From Oligoflexales bacterium (lineage in GTDB: Bacteria > Myxococcota_A > UBA9042 > DTJE01), in assembly GCA_012840965.1 (NCBI GenBank), contig DUVQ01000086.1:1-39624 (forward strand): a stretch of DNA of 39,624 nt. The letters run 5' to 3'. The translations under genes and the position numbers were made by a program. The notes beneath the pieces were generated by a model. It did not search any database, had not been told where the DNA came from, and saw nothing but the letters and a program-made list of their open reading frames with translations. Every line of letters begins with the position of its first letter. The first letter of the stretch is position 1. This document shows positions 33,999 through 39,624 of the stretch, piece by piece.

Positions 33999-34643
33999 TT
34001 AATGCTGAGGATAAAGCACGTAAATCTGCGGTGTTGTGGGGATTTCTTTTACTTCAAACGGCTGGTTTTCAATAATTTCATACTTGGGGACTTCGTTTAA
34101 AAAATCATCTAGCGGCAACAGCGGAAGAGCCACTGAGGGCCAGGCATAGTGCATTGGAATCGCAATTGGTGGTTTCATGTTAGAAACCATGAAAGCAGCC
34201 TCTTTGGGCCCCATTGTGAATGTGCCACCACAAGGCACCAAAACGACGTCTAGGTGGCCTAAAAAGGCCCTTTCCTCGCCATTTAAGGGGCGTCCAAGGT
34301 CACCAGGGTGAAAGATAGTCACCCCATCGACCGTAAACCAAAACCCAGTCACAAATCCCCTTTCAGCCCCTTCGCTTTGGTCATGGGGAAGCTTGATGCC
34401 CCTGAATTCTATTCCCATCGCAGTGGCGGGGGTTGTGACTACAACTGGATTTCCAAAGGCCTCATCAACGTGAAAGTGGTCGTGATGCTGGTGAGTAGAA
34501 ACAACTATGTCAACCTTTTCATAAAAGGGCTTAAGCCCCATTCTGCCCCCAAACGCATAAGGCTGATAAGGGTCCAAAAGAATTCGTAATCCAGCTTGGC
34601 TTTGCACCAAAAAACAGGCATGTCCTATGTAAGTAAGCTTCAA
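33999..34643 (-). CDS. UlaG-like metallo-beta-lactamase-fold hydrolase
   Basis: 214-residue MBL-fold protein (RomA/UlaG-like family), probably cytoplasmic. It opens with MKLTYIGHACFLVQS; the metal site is THQHHDHFH (HxHxDH), with later ligands in FHPGDLGRP and PMHYAW. The family includes lactonases, phosphodiesterases and DNA/RNA-processing enzymes, so the substrate cannot be predicted. The start is a TTG (34643), supported by GGAG eight bases upstream and by the conserved N-terminus; no ATG lies nearby. It lies 21 bases downstream of the large lipoprotein gene's stop. Confidence 0.85.
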   Translation of the reverse strand: MKLTYIGHACFLVQSQAGLRILLDPYQPYAFGGRMGLKPFYEKVDIVVSTHQHHDHFHVDEAFGNPVVVTTPATAMGIEFRGIKLPHDQSEGAERGFVTGFWFTVDGVTIFHPGDLGRPLNGEERAFLGHLDVVLVPCGGTFTMGPKEAAFMVSNMKPPIAIPMHYAWPSVALPLLPLDDFLNEVPKYEIIENQPFEVKEIPTTPQIYVLYPQH

Positions 34644-34664
34644 ATCTGCAACTCCGCGGCGCTG

Positions 34665-37600
34665 TCATCTGCACCAGTCAGGCGCTTGTGGTACCGTAAA
34701 ATATCCCAAAATTCCAGTGCACACTCTGGGATATGCAGCGTTAGAACAGTCTAAATTGCCGAACGAACAGGAATCTGATGTTATCCCCCTCAATAGCTCG
34801 TATTGACCTGGGCCTTTGCTTGCAAAGAACTCATAGAAATAAAACCATGAACCATGAGCAGTCATGGCTGCTGGACCTAGATTTTCCACGTTCCATAAAG
34901 GAAATCCAGTGTCCACACTTCCTGATTGGTCTACAAAGGACAACCTCAAGTCACTGCCAAGGGCTGAATCAGGCTGTTTATAAAAGATAAATGGACCTGA
35001 TTTACCCAAGTTCAGGGATAGTAGCTGTATGTCGGCCAATGAATCTGAAAAAACGATCCTGTGGCGCTCGGTCAGGTCCCCACGATGCAGTATCAATCCT
35101 TGGGGGCCCTCCCCTTCAAGCTGCCATATCAGGTACACATATGAATCATCGCATTTCATTTGCAAATTTCGATAGTTGCCAGGTTCGTTCCAATGGGCAG
35201 AATCCCATGTAACCCCACCTTTGAAAAGCACGTCGTTGGTAATCGCCAAAACTGACTTGCCATCGTCACGGATCCAAGCTGTCACCCATCCAATGTGGTC
35301 GTTACAAAAGGCGGTTTTGGTGATTTTAGTTGGAGGCGTAGCACTGGAGATTACTTGTGTGGAAGTTTCAGGCTCTAAGCCATCAAGCTGACAAGACACG
35401 TTTATTGCTGCACTGGTTTCACCCAAAACCTCAGCATTAAAAGACGCTCCAAGCTTTACATCTGGTGCCATGCTTAAAACTGGACCCTCGTAAGCAGCGG
35501 TTTTTGGGCTAAAAACATTAGGCACAAATACATTTGAGCCTGGGGAGCAATCGTCATCAAAAAAGTGTATCACCGGCTTTGGCTTATCAACTGCTAATGA
35601 AAACTGGCCAAGTTCAGTGGATATTGCACTTGCTTGAGTAGTCGATAAGACTTCGAGATTCGAAAAGGGAACAACACAACTGTCGCCACCAAACGGGTCA
35701 CCGACGGTGCCTGAAATAGTCGCCCCAGATTCACCAAAGGCTTCTAACGTAGTGGAAGCAAGGCGTTCACCATCTGAAGCAAGATACAAGGCTTTTGGGG
35801 TATGTTGAGAATAATTTGACACTTTAACTGGTGTAAGCGGCTTACATTCTGGATGAGCCCAGGCCAAGAGCTGAAGTCGGTTAATCCTAATACCGCCAGA
35901 CATCAGGATTTTGACAGCCATGAGCCCCTCTTCAGTATGAAAAGCCCACGCAGCCACCCTACCATCAGGGGTGACCTGGCAATCCCTTTCAAAGGATATC
36001 TTTCCATTGATTTCCAGGTCCACCTGCGAACAGTCGCCGTTTGATAGGTGTACCAAAAGCAGTTTCACCCCGGCTTGAAACCATTGGCGGGGCAACCAAA
36101 ATCCAGCGTCATCATCGTCTGTTGGACCAGTCCCAAACTCATCAAATGTGCCCTTTCCAAAGGCCCAGACGAACCCTTTTGGCTTTTCAAAAAAGGCCCA
36201 ATCCAGCATTTTTTTTGGCATTGACGCGTTCCAATTCACGCAGTTTCCAGTATGCATGTCACACCAAGACCTTTGACAGCCTTGATTATCTTCAACGCAG
36301 GCCTTTCCAGAACTTTCATTGACTTTGCATGTTCCATCAGTGCAGGTATCAACAGTACAAGGGTTGCCATCATCACAGTCTTCATTGATTTGACAGCACC
36401 CATGAACTACATCACTGGCAACGCATTCTGAATCAACGCATCTGTCACCAGTCGTGCATGGATTGTTGTCATCACAGTCGTTAGAGTTGGAAACATGAAC
36501 ACATTGTCCAGTTTCGTGGTCACAGTAATCATCAGTGCAGACGTTTTGGTCATCACAGTCTTTTTCTTTGGCCGTACATTCTCCTTGTAAGCAGTAAGGT
36601 TGGTCGTAGCAAAGCCCAGGTGAGGCAAGGTCACAAGATGAAAAATCTGGCACACGACTAAGTGCGCAACTGTCGGTCTTCGCATCTAAAACACCGTAAT
36701 GACAAGGGCTATTAGCGCACGCAGGTTCAAAATCAGTTAGCAGACATTCGTCCTCTAAAGAGCATTCCTGAAATGGTGCCTGCCCGGTTTTTGGAAGCCA
36801 CCAAGCAAGCAAACGCCCGTCCTTAGTCCACCCATACAAGCGGTCATCTTCGGTAAACAACCGTTTAGAAATTTGGTTAGGGATGGTAAATCTAAGCCCC
36901 TGTTCGTAGCCATCTTGACCCCAAACTGCGGTCAGGACCTGGTTTTCTTGTGCTGTCACAACGACTAGACGACCAAAATCACACCAAACAACAGGCCAAT
37001 CAGTAAGCTGTTGGCCAAAATTAAATTCGTGTTGTTTGGCACCAGTTAAAACGTCATAAATTTCCACTAGGCCATCTGGATTTGTTAACGCAAATTGATT
37101 TCCAGGTAATTGCGCCAACTGCCCTGATTTGGGCTCTTCATGGGCCCATAACCCCGTGAATTGCCCTTGAAAGTCAGTCAAAGCTAACAGGCGCCCTAGG
37201 CCATCAAAACCAACAACCACGCCATTTTTCAAGATGGGCTTTGAAAGAACCGGCCCAGTCGCGACTACCGATAGATCTTTGATATCCAGAAGTTCCATTT
37301 TCCCAGGTGATGCCAAAAAAAGCAGCCTTTGTGAGACCTGATCAAAAGAGTCGGGAAGCAACGTGGCTCCAACGTTACACCTGGAAGCCAAAGTGTTAGT
37401 AACGCCCTCACGTGTGCTACCTAAGCAACCATCAACATCAGTCCACAGCAGGCTATCTGACTCTTTACCAGGAATTACAATCAACTGGTCTATCCCGGCT
37501 GGAACGTCTGTGAAATGTTTAATTGACAGGTCGTGAGTATCTATCGCGGCTATGCCTTCCTTCGTCGTTAGATAGACGACTGAACTTGAGCGACCAGAAA

Positions 37601-38030
37601 CCAAGACTTGATGATTTGCTGGACCATAAGGCAGCAAAACTTCCCTTTCAATCTGGCCATCAGGCGCTAACCGCCTAGCTATAAGGGTTGATTCGCCTTC
37701 AGGGTTTAAGATGGTTCCAGCGATAATTATGTGACCAGTTTTAGGCAAAACGTAAGCTGATGGGGCAAACCAATTGGTTGGGTAATCTATCAAAGTGCAG
37801 TCTGAATCAGCTGTTCTATCGTCTTCTTTAGGGGGGCAACGATTATCACCAGCCAAAAACGCGAATTCATCTTCACCGTTAAGGATAAAACATGTACCAG
37901 ACTCACAGGCGGAGTACCCCTGCCCAACTGGACAGGAGGCTATTTTTTCACATTGGGGTGCCTGAATTTCGTGGTAACAAGATAGAAAAAGAATCAAGAT
38001 GAATTGGACTGCAGGCCCAGCTCTTCGCAC
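34665..38030 (-). CDS. Giant cysteine-rich surface lipoprotein (1121 aa)
   Basis: Predicted lipoprotein: signal peptide MRRAGPAVQFILILFLSC gives lipidated Cys18. Residues ~50-430 look like a WD40/beta-propeller-type region (repeated hydrophobic-strand units such as DSLLWTDVDGCLGS, GQLAQLPGNQFALTNPDG). A cysteine-rich block at ~455-575 contains repeated CT-type modules (CDDQNVCTDDYCDHETGQC, DCDDGNPCTVDTCTDGTC), known from myxobacterial and Dictyostelium surface proteins. The C-terminal ~550 residues are beta-rich with scattered cysteines. The start is a GTG preceded by GGGGGG. No catalytic motif was seen; adhesion or surface binding is likely (inference). Confidence 0.8.
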   Translation of the reverse strand: MRRAGPAVQFILILFLSCYHEIQAPQCEKIASCPVGQGYSACESGTCFILNGEDEFAFLAGDNRCPPKEDDRTADSDCTLIDYPTNWFAPSAYVLPKTGHIIIAGTILNPEGESTLIARRLAPDGQIEREVLLPYGPANHQVLVSGRSSSVVYLTTKEGIAAIDTHDLSIKHFTDVPAGIDQLIVIPGKESDSLLWTDVDGCLGSTREGVTNTLASRCNVGATLLPDSFDQVSQRLLFLASPGKMELLDIKDLSVVATGPVLSKPILKNGVVVGFDGLGRLLALTDFQGQFTGLWAHEEPKSGQLAQLPGNQFALTNPDGLVEIYDVLTGAKQHEFNFGQQLTDWPVVWCDFGRLVVVTAQENQVLTAVWGQDGYEQGLRFTIPNQISKRLFTEDDRLYGWTKDGRLLAWWLPKTGQAPFQECSLEDECLLTDFEPACANSPCHYGVLDAKTDSCALSRVPDFSSCDLASPGLCYDQPYCLQGECTAKEKDCDDQNVCTDDYCDHETGQCVHVSNSNDCDDNNPCTTGDRCVDSECVASDVVHGCCQINEDCDDGNPCTVDTCTDGTCKVNESSGKACVEDNQGCQRSWCDMHTGNCVNWNASMPKKMLDWAFFEKPKGFVWAFGKGTFDEFGTGPTDDDDAGFWLPRQWFQAGVKLLLVHLSNGDCSQVDLEINGKISFERDCQVTPDGRVAAWAFHTEEGLMAVKILMSGGIRINRLQLLAWAHPECKPLTPVKVSNYSQHTPKALYLASDGERLASTTLEAFGESGATISGTVGDPFGGDSCVVPFSNLEVLSTTQASAISTELGQFSLAVDKPKPVIHFFDDDCSPGSNVFVPNVFSPKTAAYEGPVLSMAPDVKLGASFNAEVLGETSAAINVSCQLDGLEPETSTQVISSATPPTKITKTAFCNDHIGWVTAWIRDDGKSVLAITNDVLFKGGVTWDSAHWNEPGNYRNLQMKCDDSYVYLIWQLEGEGPQGLILHRGDLTERHRIVFSDSLADIQLLSLNLGKSGPFIFYKQPDSALGSDLRLSFVDQSGSVDTGFPLWNVENLGPAAMTAHGSWFYFYEFFASKGPGQYELLRGITSDSCSFGNLDCSNAAYPRVCTGILGYFTVPQAPDWCR

Positions 38031-38044
38031 ACTCCCCCCGAATA

Positions 38045-38827
38045 CTAGAGACCCTTGTTTGATTCTACAGCCTGATTACACAAAGCTCCAACAAAAGCTC
38101 TAAGAGGGTCCTTTTGCTGTCCGTACAAATAACCGGGGCCAAGAATGATACGCCCGGAGTCATCTATGATCTTTGAGCCAATCATGACGTTTCCGCCTAA
38201 CAAGCCAATATCACGAGAAGAGTCGTCACGATTACGCCACATGGCCCTTTTGGCCCTTTGCTCACCCCACCAGTGATGCTGCAGGGCAAGTAGCTCTTCG
38301 AGGTTTTCAGGAAGCTCTGGGGCCATTGCCATCAAGATGCGAACGGTTGCCTCGGCGTCGGCATTGGCCCTGTGTGCGGTCTCCATTGGGACACCGAAAT
38401 GAACCGCCATGTCTGACAAGGTGTGGCGGCCGCCTTTTACTACGCCTCTGGCCAAGATGAGAGCATCGACTGCCCAACATTCTGGCATAGTTAAGCCGAC
38501 CCTTGCTAACTCGGCTTGGATCAGGGGTAAGTCAAATTCAAGGAGGTTGTAGCCAACTAAGACTTGACCTTTCACTCTGGTAACCAGTTCATTGGCATAG
38601 TGAGCAAATATGGGCTTGCCAGAGACTTGGGAGTTATCCACACCCGTTTTTTGCACTATCACATCGCTTAACGTCTGCATGGGGTCGATAAATTCACAAA
38701 AAGAATCGGTAATAACCCCATTTTCAAAGGTCACCATCCCAAGTTCAAAGATCCTGTCTTCCTGAACTAAAAGCCCAGTTGTTTCAGTATCAATCCCAAT
38801 TAAGGGCATCTCCATCCACTTCTTCAC
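38045..38827 (-). CDS. DEDDh 3'-5' exonuclease (DnaQ-like)
   Basis: 260-residue exonuclease with the DEDDh motifs: GIDTETTG (Asp, Glu), VGYNLLEFDLPLI (second Asp) and AHRANADAEA (His, Asp). This order matches DnaQ/ExoX-type nucleases that act on DNA ends. The C-terminal ~85 residues (after WWGEQRAK) are not part of the exonuclease fold and match nothing I recognise. The start is a GTG at 38827 with GAGG five bases upstream; ATGs at 38815 and 38809 are alternatives. It lies just upstream of the giant lipoprotein gene, but a functional link is not evident. Confidence 0.9.
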   Translation of the reverse strand: MKKWMEMPLIGIDTETTGLLVQEDRIFELGMVTFENGVITDSFCEFIDPMQTLSDVIVQKTGVDNSQVSGKPIFAHYANELVTRVKGQVLVGYNLLEFDLPLIQAELARVGLTMPECWAVDALILARGVVKGGRHTLSDMAVHFGVPMETAHRANADAEATVRILMAMAPELPENLEELLALQHHWWGEQRAKRAMWRNRDDSSRDIGLLGGNVMIGSKIIDDSGRIILGPGYLYGQQKDPLRAFVGALCNQAVESNKGL

Positions 38828-38902
38828 TACAACCTCAACATCATTCGCCTAGGAGCAGACAGACACCCACAAGTGTACCCCGCAGTTGTGACATGACAAG
38901 CC

Positions 38903-38990
38903 CCCTGACCTTGCTAATTAAGCATGTTCTGGCTCCGGATCGTTTGTTCTTTGTGGCGTTTTATCTCTTCGTTACAGTTTTAAAACATGT
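38903..38990 (-). repeat. Dispersed repeat, copy 3 (partial, inverted)
   Basis: Its reverse complement matches the last ~85 bases of copies 1 and 2, from ACATGTTTTAAAACTG through AACGAAGAGATAAAACGCC and AAAGAACAAACGATCCGGAG to TTAATTAGCA. The 5' part of the element is missing. Where copies 1 and 2 have the transposase-like sequence, this copy has GGGGACAGGGACATG, fusing the conserved tail to a GGGACA tract (38985-39003). It lies immediately before the 3' end of the tryptophanase gene. Confidence 0.8.
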
Positions 38991-39004
38991 CCCTGTCCCC
39001 GTAC

Positions 39005-39624
39005 CTAAGCCGGCAAGAATGTGGAAGTAAAGTGCCTCAAAATCGGGGTCTCTTTGTCAAAGCGGATGCCACCAATGGTCTCTCTCTTTTTATAGACCTC
39101 GATGATGACCTCGACTAGATATTCCATGTGGCTTTGAGTATAGACGCGGCGCGGAATGGCGAGGCGAACCAACTCATTTGGAGCGCCAACAAACTTTCCG
39201 TCAGCCCCCCATTTTCCAAACATGACTGACCCAATTTCCACAGATCTGACCCCACCTTCCAAGTACAACGCCACCGACAAGGCCTGCCCTGGCAGTTGCT
39301 CTGGCGGAATGTGAGGCAAGAACCGCTTTGCATCCAAGTAGATTGCATGGCCACCAGCTGGCTCAAATATTGGAACCCCGGCTTCGACTAGGCGCTCTGC
39401 AATAAACTCCACAGAGCGAATTCTGTAACGCATGTACTCTTCGTCGAGCACCTCTGTTAGCCCTTGAGCAATCGCCTCCAAGTCTCGACCTGCAAGCCCT
39501 CCATACGTAGGAAAGCCTTCACCTAACACCAAAATCGCCTGGCATTTAGCGGCCAAGTCATCATCGTTGAGCGCAAGGAAGCCGCCAATATTTACTAGGG
39601 CGTCCTTTTTTGCAGACATCCAGC
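39005..39624 (-). CDS. tnaA: Tryptophanase, C-terminal part (gene runs off the right edge)
   Basis: The window holds the last ~205 residues of a PLP-dependent beta-eliminating lyase that splits tryptophan to indole, pyruvate and ammonia. The catalytic lysine region MSAKKDALVNIGGFL is just inside the edge. TYGGLAGRDLEAIA, AGGHAIYLDAKRFLPHIPPE and the substrate-loop GVRSVEIGSVMFG follow. The SVEIG form favours tryptophanase over tyrosine phenol-lyase. The full-length protein should be about 460 residues; the ATG at 39619 is internal. The frame is open and ends at TAG beside the copy-3 repeat. Confidence 0.88.
   Translation of the reverse strand, partial: WMSAKKDALVNIGGFLALNDDDLAAKCQAILVLGEGFPTYGGLAGRDLEAIAQGLTEVLDEEYMRYRIRSVEFIAERLVEAGVPIFEPAGGHAIYLDAKRFLPHIPPEQLPGQALSVALYLEGGVRSVEIGSVMFGKWGADGKFVGAPNELVRLAIPRRVYTQSHMEYLVEVIIEVYKKRETIGGIRFDKETPILRHFTSTFLPA

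Noticed and set aside
39005-39619. Complete short gene starting at ATG 39619
   Set aside because: The ATG is the internal Met of the catalytic MSAKK motif; the family is ~460 residues and the frame runs off the edge.

Overview
This 39.6 kb window is a bacterial chromosome segment of moderate GC content with dense, operon-like gene packing. The gene set points to a Gram-negative bacterium of the Myxococcota / deltaproteobacterial type (inference): Tol-Pal-like lipoproteins, a TonB/TolA-like protein, a sigma-54 activator, a MoxR-DUF58-BatA cluster, a DUF1566 lipoprotein and cysteine-rich surface lipoproteins with CT-type modules. No prophage, tRNA, rRNA or CRISPR array was seen.

Layout. 1-225 is a dispersed repeat that runs off the left edge. 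237-1875 (minus) holds nth and trxB. 2035-3678 (plus) is a thiS-thiG-thiE thiamin operon. 3705-6277 (minus) holds a lone, degenerate GGDEF protein, an exported LysM protein and a CpoB/YbgF-like lipoprotein. 6514-9152 (plus) holds a Pal-like lipoprotein with a cysteine-rich insert, a second CpoB/YbgF-like lipoprotein, a 52-aa Pmp3-family protein and a TonB/TolA-like protein, which converges with a sigma-54 activator (9149-10276). 10428-13855 (plus) is a TatA/B - TatC - HhH glycosylase - signal-peptidase-like operon. It is unusual because TatC carries a large extra C-terminal domain and the signal peptidase homologue lacks both catalytic residues. 13976-14722 is a DUF1566 lipoprotein. 14734-20166 (minus) is a four-gene metallopeptidase-MoxR-DUF58-BatA operon.

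20263-24682 holds a lipoprotein of unknown function, a polytopic membrane protein resembling GT39/ArnT transferases and a B12-binding radical SAM protein, separated by GGGACA-type hexamer arrays and a second copy of the dispersed repeat. 24825-27793 (plus) is ffh - HEAT-repeat protein - dapA. 27809-30890 (minus) is gatE-gatD, an archaeal-type Glu-tRNA(Gln) amidotransferase in a clearly bacterial setting. coaE, an IHF/HU gene, pgi, hpt, an MBL-fold hydrolase, a 1121-residue lipoprotein, a DEDDh exonuclease and the 3' part of a tryptophanase gene complete the window. A third, inverted and partial repeat copy lies just before the tryptophanase 3' end.

Most striking points: (1) GatDE in a bacterium; (2) a Tat operon with a TatC fusion and a catalytically dead signal peptidase homologue; (3) a dispersed repeat of about 224 bp that looks like the remnant of a Y1/RAYT-type transposase gene, together with intergenic GGGACA arrays; (4) a GGDEF domain with a ruined active site but an intact c-di-GMP I-site; (5) a Pal lipoprotein with about 22 cysteines in front of its OmpA-like domain.
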